DNA of 57,356 nt from Ignavibacteria bacterium (GCA_025612375.1 JAAXKN010000030.1:1-57356), one strand, 5' to 3'; positions 28,864 to 38,497 are shown, numbered from the stretch's first letter. Numbers and translations are program-made. The notes: generated by a model from the sequence alone, not told the origin.

Positions 28864-29400
28864 ATGAAAAAGGTAAAAAATAGCTTATCAGGTATAATCC
28901 TGATAACGGCAGCATTTATGGCATTCAGCATTGCTGCCCATGCGCAGGATAATAACCAGTCACGCTCGCAGGGGCAGACCGAGGCTTCGCAGGATGTTAC
29001 ATCATTCGGCATTGAGGCACAGCAGCTTGCAAGCAGGCTTGCCCAGCAGCTTGGCACAACAACCGGCGCGGCCGACAAGATCACGCAGATCCTTCTTGAT
29101 TACCGGAGCAATATAGCTTCAGCCCGGCAGGACTATCTCGATAAAAACAAAAGTAATAAAGGAAATCAGGAAGTTACAGGAAGCAGTAATATCGATTCAG
29201 CTCCCGACTTGCTGTCTGACTACAGGAAGGCGGATGAACAGGCCGATAAGGATATCATTAGCGCGCTGGATAACGATCAGCAGATTGCAAAATACATACA
29301 GATTAAAAAACAGTGGTGGAAAGACGTTAAGAACCAGGTTTATTCAACCGTAAAGCGGAGCACCGGCATGCAGCAGGATTCCGGTGATCAGACGCGCTAA
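28864..29400 (+). CDS. Small secreted protein, paralogue B of a two-member family
   Basis: 178 aa from ATG 28864, which has a GGAGGG ribosome site and opens with a signal peptide (ending AHA-QDN). The upstream in-frame extension to 28717 has no such site. It shares with the protein at 25964 the helix pattern QLASRLAQQLG and the C-terminal block KADEQADKDIISALDNDQQ followed by KYIQIKKQWWKDVKNQVYST, and both end in TR. Function unknown; likely periplasmic or exported, soluble and helical. Confidence 0.75.
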   Translation: MKKVKNSLSGIILITAAFMAFSIAAHAQDNNQSRSQGQTEASQDVTSFGIEAQQLASRLAQQLGTTTGAADKITQILLDYRSNIASARQDYLDKNKSNKGNQEVTGSSNIDSAPDLLSDYRKADEQADKDIISALDNDQQIAKYIQIKKQWWKDVKNQVYSTVKRSTGMQQDSGDQTR

Positions 29401-29441
29401 AGAAGAGAATAAATATCTGTAACCTAATAAGAAAGGATATT

Positions 29442-29477
29442 AAAAAGCCCGGACTTGCAAACAGCTCCGGGCTTTTT
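29442..29477. terminator. Bidirectional terminator
   Basis: AAAAAGCCCGGA pairs with TCCGGGCTTTTT around a 12-nt loop. It separates the convergent genes ending at 29400 and 29490. The loop and right arm (AAACAGCTCCGGGCTTTT) are identical to those of the terminator at 33021. Confidence 0.9.
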
Positions 29478-29489
29478 AGCTGTTTTACT

Positions 29490-30872
29490 TCATTTCATCA
29501 GAAGGAACTTTTGGGCAGCGGTAAAATCCCCTGCTTCAAGCCTGTATATGTAAATTCCACTTGGAAGGCTGCCTGCGTCAAACTTTACGCTGTAGCTTCC
29601 GGCAGGCTTATATTCATCCACAATTACCGCGGCTATTTTCCCCAGAACATCAAAAACCGTAAGTTTCACATTCCCCTCTTTCTTCAGGGAGTAATTTATT
29701 GTTGTTGACGGGTTGAACGGATTGGGATAGTTCTGCGACAGGCTGTAATCATTTACAGCTACCGGAGCGCTTTCGACTCCGACAATGGGCGTTTCATACT
29801 CTACACTTACAACAGAACCGCCTACCGGCAGAATTTCCTTTTTCCCGCTATAGCCGGTATAACGGAATTCCATGGAAGTTGCATAAGGCACCCATTTACC
29901 AGAGGTATCCCGCTTAAAAGATTCACCTTTAACGGCATTGCCGTCGGTATCATTGGTATATAAGTGTTTGATTGAGGCAGTCCAGACTCCGTCTCCCCAT
30001 TGTTCTTTAAGCTCACCAACTAAATACCCCTTTTGGTCATAAGTATATGTCAGCCTCGATTTATTGGTCCATGCACCGTTCAGCCATTGTTCTTCAAGAC
30101 TTGTAATCAGGCTGCCGTTATTATAAGAATACGTCACCCGGGTGAGATTTTCCCATGCGCTGCCGTTCCACGTCTCCCTCAGGAAGGTGAGCATGCTGCT
30201 GAGGCCGTCGTAAGTGTATGTTTCATTGAAACTGTTCGTCCATGCGTTATTGGCCCAGACTTCAGACAAGTTGGTAAGCATATTCCCTTTGCTGTCGTAT
30301 GTATAAGTTTCTCTGGAATTATTTGTCCAGCCGCTGAATGAGGCCGATTCCACAAGCATAACTGTAAGATTTCCGCTGGCGTCGTATGTATAAGTTGTTC
30401 TTGTACCCGGGATATAATAGCCGGCCATTTGATTTTCCATAACGGCTGTCAGCAGCTTCCCATTAGAATCATACGTAAAAGCGGCTTTGTAAGTACTGGT
30501 GACCGAACCGTCGTTTGAATATGTCTTACCAATATATGTAAGCATATTGCCTTTGCTGTCGTAGGTCATGCTGTCAAAGCCGCTGGTAACCCATTTACCG
30601 TTATACAGTTTTTCATAAAGTCTTGAGATAAGGTTAGAGAAAAAATCGTAAGAATAGGTATCTTTTTCAGTAGAATCCACTATAATACGGGAAGGCCTGT
30701 ATATAGCAGAATACAAACCGGGGTCAGCGACGGATTTATTCAGCTTTCCACCGTTCAGCTGTTCAGGATACAGAAGCAGATTCCGGCCTATAAGTCCGGA
30801 TTCCTTAGTCTGAGGATAGGACTGGACAAATGCCAGGACGAGCAAAAGGACAGAGATTAAAGATTTCTTCAT
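29490..30872 (-). CDS. T9SS-exported protein with YD-like repeats
   Basis: 460 aa from ATG 30872, which follows GGAGGG and opens with a signal peptide (ends FVQSYP-QTK). The middle (about 90-340) consists of about seven repeats of roughly 35 aa with the pattern TYTYDSKGNMLT ... W, similar to the YD repeats of Rhs/wall-associated proteins. A T9SS sorting domain closes the protein (LSQNYPNPFNPSTTINYSL ... KFLLMK). It is expected on the cell surface; the repeats suggest carbohydrate or surface binding, but no enzyme domain is present. Confidence 0.87.
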   Translation of the reverse strand: MKKSLISVLLLVLAFVQSYPQTKESGLIGRNLLLYPEQLNGGKLNKSVADPGLYSAIYRPSRIIVDSTEKDTYSYDFFSNLISRLYEKLYNGKWVTSGFDSMTYDSKGNMLTYIGKTYSNDGSVTSTYKAAFTYDSNGKLLTAVMENQMAGYYIPGTRTTYTYDASGNLTVMLVESASFSGWTNNSRETYTYDSKGNMLTNLSEVWANNAWTNSFNETYTYDGLSSMLTFLRETWNGSAWENLTRVTYSYNNGSLITSLEEQWLNGAWTNKSRLTYTYDQKGYLVGELKEQWGDGVWTASIKHLYTNDTDGNAVKGESFKRDTSGKWVPYATSMEFRYTGYSGKKEILPVGGSVVSVEYETPIVGVESAPVAVNDYSLSQNYPNPFNPSTTINYSLKKEGNVKLTVFDVLGKIAAVIVDEYKPAGSYSVKFDAGSLPSGIYIYRLEAGDFTAAQKFLLMK

Positions 30873-31080
30873 TTTCCCTCCATATAGCAATAGTGTATAG
30901 AATCAGAACAGTATTTCTCAATTTCAGTAAAAAAACTCAGCTATACATCGGACCTGCAATTTCCCGCAGAATGGATCGACAACGTAATTGCATCAAGGCA
31001 CGAGCAAAATAGTCAAAACTCATGCTATAAAAATTATACAAATAGGATAAAAAAGCAACTTTCCCAGTATAAATTTTACA

Positions 31081-32946
31081 TCACAACTGCAAAGAGCCGA
31101 ACGGGATAGTGAAGTAAAAAGAAGCGCCATGCCCTTCTTCAGATTCCAACCAGATTCGTCCGCCATGGCGCTCAACGATCTTCTTGCAGAGGGCGAGGCC
31201 AATTCCAGTCCCGGCATATTTCTCTCTTTCGTGCAGCCTTTGGAAGATGATAAAAATTCTGTCGTGGTACTCAGGGGCAATTCCTATGCCGTTATCCCTT
31301 ACGCAGAATACCCATTCATTTTCATTGCTGCAGGCTTCAACACATATTTCGGGGTCCCTGTCGCCTTTGAACTTTATTGCATTTGCCACGAGGTTCTGCA
31401 TAAGCTGCCGCATTTGAATAGGGTCGGCATTTATCTCCGGCAGCCTGTCATAATTCAAATATGCATTTTTTTCATCAATTGCCATTCTTAAGTCAGCTGC
31501 CACATAATCCATTATCTGGTTCATATCAGTCGCAACAAAAGGCTGGGCCTTGGTTGTAAGGCGGGCATACTGAAGCAGGTCGCTTATCAGATTCTGCATT
31601 CTTTTTGTACCGTCTATCATAAAGGTAATAAATTCATTAGCCTTTTCATCCAGATGGTCCTGGTATCTTTGTGCAAGGAGCCTTGCAAAGTTGGAGACCA
31701 TTCTAAGCGGCTCCTGAAGATCGTGCGAGGCGATGTAGGCAAACTGTTCAAGCTCTCTGTTGGAACGTTCAAGGTTCCTGAGGGTTGTTTTCAGCTTCAG
31801 TTCAGCTGTTTTGCTTTCTGTAATATCCAGCACAGTGCCAAAGCGTCTTACAAGGTTTCCATCGCTGTCAAATATCGGGTTGCCGATATAGCGGAGATAT
31901 TTTATGTTGCCCTTATCAGTAATGATGCGGTATTCCATGTAAAGTGTTTTTTTATATTTCTGTGCCTCATCCAGGCAGGCATTCACATATTCCCTGTCGT
32001 CGGGGTGGACATAATTCAAAACGTCAAGAAAGTTGGGATGCCCTTTTTCCGGGTCACGTTCAAATATATTGAACACCTCGTCCATCCAGTCAAGCATTCC
32101 TGTTGAGGCGTCAAAAGTAAAACTTCCCATATGCGCCAGCTTTTGGGCTTCAATTAATCCTTTGCGGCTTTCGTGGAACTGCCTTTCAGTCTCCATGGTT
32201 TTGCTTATATCGGAGGCAATTCCGCAGAGGGCATAAGGGCGGGCATTTTCATCGAACAGCGGGAATTTATTGAGGAAAAAGTAACGGCGCATTCCGCCGG
32301 GAAAATCCGAGTCCTCAGAAATCTCCATAATCCTGCCTGATTCAGGAGTTTCATCAGTCTCCCCGAAGTATTCTATCCATTCTTTTGGAAATATTTCGGA
32401 GTCTTTCTTCCCCCTAAGCGCTTCACCCGTCATGCCGAATAGTTCTTCCAGCTTTTTGTTTACTATTATGAGCCGGCCATGAAGATCCTTTACGAAAATA
32501 ACAGTTGGAGAGCCGTCAATAATTTCCTGCAGTTGTCTATTTGCGGCCTGAAGTCTTTTTTCAGATTCAATCCTGTCAGTCACATCCCGGACGGAAGTGC
32601 TGGCCCTCATGGAGCCGTCATGGGCCTTAAAAACCCTGCTGGTTACTTCGCAATAAAACAGAGTGCCGTCTTTTCTCCGGCATCTTAATATTCCTATGTA
32701 CTTTCCCGTCCTGTCTCTTTCTTCAATTGCTTTAGGCCAGTTCGGGTCAGTCATATCAGCCAGGCCCAAACGGCCCAGGCTGCATAATTCTTCAGCTGTA
32801 TATCCAAAGAGTTCTTCAGCAGCTGAATTTGCCCTGTAAATTTTACCATCCCTGCCCGTAAGAAGAAGAGCATCAAAGCTGTTCTGGAACAGCATTTCCA
32901 GTTCTTTATCATTTTTCTGAAAGCCTGAGGCAGAATTTTTTCTCAT
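31081..32946 (-). CDS. PAS-domain sensor histidine kinase
   Basis: 621 aa with no membrane segment. Three PAS domains (about 10-130, 135-255, 262-380) are followed by a HisKA domain with the phosphorylated His408 in FAYIASHDLQEPLRMVSNF, then an ATPase domain (about 505-618) with N box VANAIKF, G1 box NGIGIAPEYHD and G2 box GTGIGLALCK. The kinase type is that of phytochrome-like cytosolic sensors. The signal is unknown. No response-regulator gene is next to it, so it is an orphan. Confidence 0.93.
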   Translation of the reverse strand: MRKNSASGFQKNDKELEMLFQNSFDALLLTGRDGKIYRANSAAEELFGYTAEELCSLGRLGLADMTDPNWPKAIEERDRTGKYIGILRCRRKDGTLFYCEVTSRVFKAHDGSMRASTSVRDVTDRIESEKRLQAANRQLQEIIDGSPTVIFVKDLHGRLIIVNKKLEELFGMTGEALRGKKDSEIFPKEWIEYFGETDETPESGRIMEISEDSDFPGGMRRYFFLNKFPLFDENARPYALCGIASDISKTMETERQFHESRKGLIEAQKLAHMGSFTFDASTGMLDWMDEVFNIFERDPEKGHPNFLDVLNYVHPDDREYVNACLDEAQKYKKTLYMEYRIITDKGNIKYLRYIGNPIFDSDGNLVRRFGTVLDITESKTAELKLKTTLRNLERSNRELEQFAYIASHDLQEPLRMVSNFARLLAQRYQDHLDEKANEFITFMIDGTKRMQNLISDLLQYARLTTKAQPFVATDMNQIMDYVAADLRMAIDEKNAYLNYDRLPEINADPIQMRQLMQNLVANAIKFKGDRDPEICVEACSNENEWVFCVRDNGIGIAPEYHDRIFIIFQRLHEREKYAGTGIGLALCKKIVERHGGRIWLESEEGHGASFYFTIPFGSLQL

Positions 32947-33020
32947 AGAATACAGCCTGTGTAATCAAAAAAGATATTTAAGGGTTTAATAATCTAAAAT
33001 TCTCAGGCTTCAAACGCAAC

Positions 33021-33058
33021 AAAAAAGCCCGGGCTCATAAACAGCTCCGGGCTTTTCA
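33021..33058. terminator. Terminator between histidine kinase start and porin end
   Basis: AAAAGCCCGG (33023-33032) pairs with CCGGGCTTTT (33047-33056). On the minus strand it follows nothing but lies 28 nt after the porin stop codon, which it probably terminates. It shares its loop and right arm with the terminator at 29442. Confidence 0.85.
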
Positions 33059-33085
33059 TTCTTTAAGAAAGCTTCATGTGTACGC

Positions 33086-34135
33086 TTAGTATCTTATCTG
33101 AAACTCAAGTACAAGCCTGTCTGAATTCTTGTCGGCTGCTTTATATTCATTTTTATAAATGAATTTTTCGTAATTCAGTCTGCAGTGGGCAAATGTCAGT
33201 TTTGAAAAGCTGAATGTAAGTCCTGCAGTAATCCTGCTGAACTCATCGCCGGCCTTGTGTGAGGCGGGTTCAAGGAATTCATATCTGACTGCAGGGCTAA
33301 TAAATTTCACGAGCTCGCTGCTGACTGGAAAGTCGTATACCGCATAGCCGAAATAAGTATTGGATGAATAATCATAGGTGGCAAGTTTAGTATTTCTTTT
33401 GGCATATTCGCATGATAAAGTAAGGCCGCCATTTTTATAGCCTGCCCCCAGGTCGAACATGTGGACTTTATTGCCCGCCATAACCCCGCCGGCATAGTTT
33501 CCAGATACATTAAGGCCTTCAACCGGTTTAATAACCGTGCGGAAAGCATAATTATTTGTTTTATCAGTTTCCGACTTGTTCTGCCCGTTGCCGTCAAAGA
33601 TGGCTGCGTCTATATCTATTGGCAGTGAAACCGGCAGGCTGTAGGAAGCCATGAAGCCGATATCATACATGTCGGGACCAACTTTTGAAGTAAGCAGCGG
33701 ACGGTTTGAAAACGGTATACTGTTGACTGAAATAAGGTTATCGGAGCTGAAAGGAACCTTTATCTGTCCCAAAGATATAGAGAATCCAGAGACAGGTTTA
33801 ATAGCTATATAAGCATCATTAAGTATCCCGAGGTCAGTATATGCATCAGTTAAGAATCTTTTTCCTCCCAAAGAATCATTTTTAGTTGAAGTTCTTGCAA
33901 GAGCGGCCAGGTCAAAAAGGAATTTATAGCTTACAAGCTCAGTAGCGCTGCCGGAAACCTGAAGTCTTACGTTTTTAACCATGAAATTGCCCTGATGTTT
34001 TGTCAGGTCCTCATCGAGCCAGGTTCTGGCGTCACCTGAGAACTTCGGCATCAGGTCAGGTTTCTTTTCCTGTGCAAGGTTTATTGTAGTTAAAGTCAAT
34101 AACGATATAAATAAATAAGAGTACAGTTTTTTCAT
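33086..34135 (-). CDS. Phosphate-selective porin O/P-like outer-membrane protein
   Basis: 349 aa from ATG 34135, where the signal peptide begins (MKKLYSYLFISLLTLTTINLA-QEK); the frame extends further upstream but with no protein-like sequence. The features fit the OprO/OprP family: an early NFMVKNVRLQVSGSATELV strand, GFSISLGQIKVPFSSDNLIS, and NRPLLTSKVGPDMYDIGFMASY. The C-terminus ends VLEFQIRY with the aromatic last residue needed for outer-membrane assembly. It would allow anions such as phosphate to pass; specificity cannot be judged here. Confidence 0.82.
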   Translation of the reverse strand: MKKLYSYLFISLLTLTTINLAQEKKPDLMPKFSGDARTWLDEDLTKHQGNFMVKNVRLQVSGSATELVSYKFLFDLAALARTSTKNDSLGGKRFLTDAYTDLGILNDAYIAIKPVSGFSISLGQIKVPFSSDNLISVNSIPFSNRPLLTSKVGPDMYDIGFMASYSLPVSLPIDIDAAIFDGNGQNKSETDKTNNYAFRTVIKPVEGLNVSGNYAGGVMAGNKVHMFDLGAGYKNGGLTLSCEYAKRNTKLATYDYSSNTYFGYAVYDFPVSSELVKFISPAVRYEFLEPASHKAGDEFSRITAGLTFSFSKLTFAHCRLNYEKFIYKNEYKAADKNSDRLVLEFQIRY

Positions 34136-34396
34136 ATATTTCCAAAAAGTTAAACGTATTTGGGTATTATCGAGAAAGAAGAAATTTTGTTGATAGTCCG
34201 GAGGCTTCTTTTTAAAGTTTTTCCGGATAAATATGGTGTTTTCCGGAATAAAAACCAGAAGATAAAAAATGAATGAGCGGGAGCGGGCAATTTCAGCAGG
34301 TAATATATATGCCGTAGGAAACTCTCCCAAGTCCGGGCTAAGGCTGAAAAGGCCTGAACCCGGATAAAGAAGAGAGAACTTTTAACGCTGAACTTT

Positions 34397-35779
34397 TTAC
34401 TTCATCAGGATGAATTTTTTTGCAGAAGTAAACTCCCCTGCCTCAAGCCTGTAGATGTACATTCCGCCCGGAAGGCTTGTTCCGTCAAACCTTACTGAGT
34501 AGTTTCCTGCGGGCTTAAATTCATTTACAACAACGGCTACTCTTTTTCCAAGGGCATCAAAAACCGTAAGCCTTACATTTCCCTCTTTCATTAAGGAAAA
34601 GTTTATTGTTGTTGAAGGGTTGAACGGGTTCGGATAGTTCTGCGACAAAATGTAATCCCCGGGCACGGCATTATCGGGAGATGGGACCACAGAAACCACA
34701 TTGCTCCTGAGCAGAAAATCGCCCACAGTCTTAAGAAGAGGGTTCGCCTTAGAAGTAGCGTTATAGCTCTGTGCAATTTTCCAAATAATTGTGCCTGCAA
34801 GCCCCTTTGAATTAATATAGTCGCATTTCATTCTGGTCGAGGTGGTATCATCAAATGAAATCACCTGCGTGTGCGCAGTGTTGCGCAGGTAAGGGGTTTT
34901 CGTATTATTGTCGAAGGTATACTGCCAGCCGGTATTATTCAGGTAGCTTGATACAATAGTGTTATAGCTTAATGCTTTGGCGCCTGAAGTAGTTGTAATA
35001 CTTCCGTACATTTCAGGCGCATTCATCAGGTATCCGTAGAACGGCATGCCTGCGCACACCTTGGATTTTGACATGCCGCCTGCTATCCAGGCATTTACGC
35101 TCTTATCGATGGAATATGTCTGCTGGCTTGTGCTGTAAAGGGCGGAATTATTTATAAGCCTTGTACCTGCCTGTTCCCAGTTGCCGGTAAAATCATAGGT
35201 CATTATTCCAATCCAGTCAAGCAGTGTGTTCAGTTTGGGCACGTCGTATCCGGCGCTCGGCGAGTTATAAACTGCCGCGGTCATAAGAGGGATATTGTTT
35301 GCGTTGAAGGCCGCTCTTAAGTCCGTAAGGAGTGTGACAAAGTTTGCCTTGTCGCCGCTGGCAGGATACTCCCAGTCGAAGTCTGCCCCGTCGTAATTAT
35401 TAGCTTTAATAAAATTGACAAGGTTCGTAATAAATGCAGCTCTGGCTGTCGCGCTGTTCACCATGGTCTTAAATCCGGTATTCTGAGCAGAAGTGCCGTA
35501 TCCGCCGATCGATACCAGAACCTTGACGCCGTTGTTGTGGGCTGCTGTTATCATGTCAGGATAAAGAGCCAGCTGGCTCTGATCCAGGCTTCCATCGGCC
35601 AAAGGCCATAAGAACGCGTGACAGATGTGTGTCAGGCTGGTAAAATCAATTGCGGTCGAGGGATAAGAAGAATTATCCCAGTTATAATAGCCAATAACCC
35701 TCTTATTATTCAGGTTCTGTGAGAAGAGGTTTTGAACCATAAGAAGTATGAGGACAGATGAAGTAAGAAATTTTTTCAT
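34397..35779 (-). CDS. Secreted chitinase-like GH18 glycosidase with T9SS sorting domain
   Basis: 460 aa. Signal peptide ends MVQNLFS-QNL. The GH18 barrel shows VLVSIGGYG and the catalytic motif DGADFDWE (Asp130 to Glu137, with Glu137 as the acid), plus IGIMTYDFTG and a final-strand KGLAGTIIWKIAQ. A T9SS domain ends the protein (LSQNYPNPFNPSTTINFSL ... KKFILMK). The enzyme should hydrolyse chitin or related beta-1,4-N-acetylglucosamine polymers outside the cell, and PorU may anchor it there. Confidence 0.93.
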   Translation of the reverse strand: MKKFLTSSVLILLMVQNLFSQNLNNKRVIGYYNWDNSSYPSTAIDFTSLTHICHAFLWPLADGSLDQSQLALYPDMITAAHNNGVKVLVSIGGYGTSAQNTGFKTMVNSATARAAFITNLVNFIKANNYDGADFDWEYPASGDKANFVTLLTDLRAAFNANNIPLMTAAVYNSPSAGYDVPKLNTLLDWIGIMTYDFTGNWEQAGTRLINNSALYSTSQQTYSIDKSVNAWIAGGMSKSKVCAGMPFYGYLMNAPEMYGSITTTSGAKALSYNTIVSSYLNNTGWQYTFDNNTKTPYLRNTAHTQVISFDDTTSTRMKCDYINSKGLAGTIIWKIAQSYNATSKANPLLKTVGDFLLRSNVVSVVPSPDNAVPGDYILSQNYPNPFNPSTTINFSLMKEGNVRLTVFDALGKRVAVVVNEFKPAGNYSVRFDGTSLPGGMYIYRLEAGEFTSAKKFILMK

Positions 35780-35949
35780 TTGAATTCCTTAAGGATTAAG
35801 ACACTAAAGATCTTTTTGGATTAATTATCGGCAGGAAAATAAGCGCAGTTTATCAGGTTATCAGGTAAAAAAATAGTTATAAAAAAGTGTTGCAAATATC
35901 CTTTTTTATTCACATGCCAGTCCTTAAGTAATGCACCCGAGGGATATTC

Positions 35950-36372
35950 TCAGGTCCGCAGCGGACTTACCTTTAGCTGGCAGATGCTGCAGGCTCCTGT
36001 ATGCACACAGACCGTGCCGCCGCATTCCTTGCACGTCCATCTGGCTTTTTCCTCCTGAAGGAATTTTCTGATGCCTGAAGTTTTTATAGTCAGCAGGTTT
36101 TCAATTACGCTCATTCCGTATTTTGTACGGTATCTTTTATCCAGCTGCTTAAGGCTTGCGCAGGGGAAATCTTCACATTCGAAGCAGTACTTTGTTTTCC
36201 TGTCTGTAAATACCCGGCAGGTTTTTATCTGGCAGGTAACGCGGGTCTTAGGTTTACACGTATTCGAAGCCCTGCATCCCTGACATTTATTCTTTGCCCT
36301 AAGGTGTCCCCTGCAGACTGCGCAGTTTATTCCACAGGGAGCAATAAGTAAATCAGCATCTGACTGTTCCAT
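35950..36372 (-). CDS. Cys-rich DUF3795 protein
   Basis: 140 aa with 16 or more Cys. The N-terminus LIAPCGINCAVCRGHLRAKN, followed by CQGC, CRVF and KYCFECEDFPC, is typical of DUF3795. Its end adds a CKECGGTVCVHTGACSICQ knuckle that probably binds zinc. Function of the family is unknown. It lies 37 nt downstream of the secreted hydrolase stop on the opposite side of its coding order, and may share its transcript. Confidence 0.82.
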   Translation of the reverse strand: MEQSDADLLIAPCGINCAVCRGHLRAKNKCQGCRASNTCKPKTRVTCQIKTCRVFTDRKTKYCFECEDFPCASLKQLDKRYRTKYGMSVIENLLTIKTSGIRKFLQEEKARWTCKECGGTVCVHTGACSICQLKVSPLRT

Positions 36373-36409
36373 ATACTATTCCTTTGGAGGTTATTTGAAA
36401 ATACTTATT

Positions 36410-37459
36410 CTAAAACCACTCGTCAAGCCATGAAGAGATGAGCTTTATGTATTCAGGGTCGTACCTGTAGTCTCCCGACTGGTTCAACTCAGATATTTCA
36501 TTCAGGCAGCCGCCGCTGAGGCTCATGTTGTGGTCGCTGTTACTTAGCATCTCAATGCGGAAGTATCTGTTCCCCGATTTGGCAAAAGCATCCTTATATG
36601 CCTGCATCGCCTGAACGGGATCGATCTGTGTGTCGTTTTTCCCGTAAACCAGGTAACAAGGGATTGTGACTTTTTCCATTACGGACATTGGATTGAAATG
36701 GCTTTCATCTTTTTCATCAATTACGCGCGGCCACCAGCTTTCCGCTATTTTATAAAATGACGAGTCGTAGCCAAGTGAACTTACAACCATCGGGTTATTT
36801 TTGTAATAATTTACGGCCTTGTCAAAGACTTCTTTGTCTGTTGTATTTCTTAAGGCGGAAAACATTTCAATATTTTTCTTTGCCCTTTCAGGCGTAATTC
36901 CCTCACAGATCATCTGTTTTTCAAGGAGGTAGTTCCACTGGTTCATGGAATTTTCACCCGGACATGAAGAGCCTATCATAAAAGAGATATCTTTGGACTT
37001 TGAGATTACAAGCGGCATTATATAGCCCGCCTGGCTGCTTCCGAAAAGGCCCATATCCGACCTGTCGACTGCAGGATGACTGTTCAGCTTTTTAATTGCA
37101 TCGACAAAAATGTCTGAAAATCCTGCCAAAAGGCTGTCGTCGTTTAGCTTTCCTTTAGAATCGCCATAGCCCGGCTTATCAATCCTGAAATAAGCAAAAC
37201 CGCGGTCGAGGATGCAGTTAACAAGTTTAATTGTTTCCTTATTCCTGATTTTCCTGAAGCCCGGGCCGCTTCCGGAGACCCAGATTATAACGGGGTATCT
37301 TTCATGTTTCAGATCGGGAAGGTAGAGGCTTCCTGCAATCTGAAAACGTCCGGAAGTAAAATTAATGTCTTCAATTCTGCTAACGTGCAGCACAGTATCC
37401 GCCTGCGCCAGAAGCACTGCCTGCAAAAGCATCATCCAGAGAAACAATTTTATTTTCAT
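36410..37459 (-). CDS. Secreted alpha/beta hydrolase
   Basis: 349 aa with a signal peptide (ends AVLLA-QAD). The alpha/beta hydrolase fold is recognisable: oxyanion region VIIWVSGSGPGFRK, nucleophile elbow LFGSSQAGYIM (Ser in GSSQAG), acid in VYGKNDTQIDP, and the catalytic His in SNSDHNMSLSGG. It resembles the dienelactone hydrolase/peptidase S9-like group that handles small esters or peptides. It probably works in the periplasm. It is upstream of the DUF3795 gene. Confidence 0.85.
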   Translation of the reverse strand: MKIKLFLWMMLLQAVLLAQADTVLHVSRIEDINFTSGRFQIAGSLYLPDLKHERYPVIIWVSGSGPGFRKIRNKETIKLVNCILDRGFAYFRIDKPGYGDSKGKLNDDSLLAGFSDIFVDAIKKLNSHPAVDRSDMGLFGSSQAGYIMPLVISKSKDISFMIGSSCPGENSMNQWNYLLEKQMICEGITPERAKKNIEMFSALRNTTDKEVFDKAVNYYKNNPMVVSSLGYDSSFYKIAESWWPRVIDEKDESHFNPMSVMEKVTIPCYLVYGKNDTQIDPVQAMQAYKDAFAKSGNRYFRIEMLSNSDHNMSLSGGCLNEISELNQSGDYRYDPEYIKLISSWLDEWF

Positions 37460-37618
37460 ACGGCTCCCGCTTTTTTAGACCCGTTAAACAGGTAAGGGTA
37501 ATAACCTTATGCAAAATAATATTACAATAAATAAAATGAAAGACATCATAGCGTAATTAGGGTTTTTGTTTTTGAGGAATTTAGTTAGATTTTATTTAGG
37601 TCATTGGGAATAAACCTT

Positions 37619-38497
37619 ATGAAAATTTTAATTATAGGCTCGACCGGCGTTCTGGGAAGAAACGTTATACCCCGCCTCATGGAAAAAAATCTGCAGGTTA
37701 AGGCCCTGGTGCGCACACAGCTTCAGAGGGAGTATTTTACCTATATGGGAATTGAGGCTGTTGAAGGGGATATTCTTAAGGCAGATTCTGTTTTGAAAGC
37801 CTCCGAAGGCTGCCAGACCGCGATGCACCTTGCTACGGTGATCCCTTCAGGCACGGGAACACTTGATTGGTCAATGAACGACCGCGTCCGCAGGGACGGG
37901 ACACAAAACCTTATTCACGCATGCCGGGAAAACGGCCTGAAGGGGTATTTTCAGCAGAGCATAATTTTCCTTTACGGCAATAACGGAGAGGCCATAATAG
38001 ATGAATCCTTCCCCCTTAAGCCCCAGCGCTACATACAGTCGGCTTCCGATATGGAGGATATGGTTAAGGAAAGCGGACTTGAATGGAGGATCTTAAGAGG
38101 CGGGTCTTTTTACGGTCCCGGCACGGGGCGCGACGAGGACTGGCTTAACCGCGCCAGGGCTGAGAACCTGAAAATTCCGGGAGAAGGAAATAACTACATA
38201 TCGCTCATAAACGTAGCCGATATTGCCCGGGCATTTACCCTGGCTGTGGATAAAACCGAGCCCGGCAGCATTTTTAATATTGTTGACGATGAGCCGGTTA
38301 AAAGCAGGGACCTTTACACGTATATTTCCTCCATTACACACTCCCCTATGCCGCAGAAAGAAGAAGGGGCAAATACCCCCTCCTACCGCTGCAGCAATAA
38401 AAAATTCAAGGACAAGACAGGCTGGACACCAGCATTTCCAACATTCAGGAGCGGACTTGCGCAGTATTTAAGACGGGCAACGCTGCCTGAATGCTAG
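37619..38497 (+). CDS. NAD(P)-dependent epimerase/dehydratase (extended SDR)
   Basis: 292 aa from the ATG at 37619 (MKILIIGSTGVLGRNVIPRL); the longer TTG-started frame at 37604 adds only five residues. The nucleotide-binding GSTGVLGR loop is clear. The usual active-site YxxxK is not obvious; QQSIIFLYGNN occupies the region where the Ser/Tyr pair would be, so it may be a redox-sensing or inactive relative rather than a true epimerase. It is divergent from the secreted hydrolase and unlinked to a pathway. Confidence 0.82.
   Translation: MKILIIGSTGVLGRNVIPRLMEKNLQVKALVRTQLQREYFTYMGIEAVEGDILKADSVLKASEGCQTAMHLATVIPSGTGTLDWSMNDRVRRDGTQNLIHACRENGLKGYFQQSIIFLYGNNGEAIIDESFPLKPQRYIQSASDMEDMVKESGLEWRILRGGSFYGPGTGRDEDWLNRARAENLKIPGEGNNYISLINVADIARAFTLAVDKTEPGSIFNIVDDEPVKSRDLYTYISSITHSPMPQKEEGANTPSYRCSNKKFKDKTGWTPAFPTFRSGLAQYLRRATLPEC

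Noticed and set aside
34322-34396. Hairpin after the chitinase gene (TCCGGG ... CCCGGA)
   Set aside because: No T-run follows on either strand, so I do not call it a terminator.
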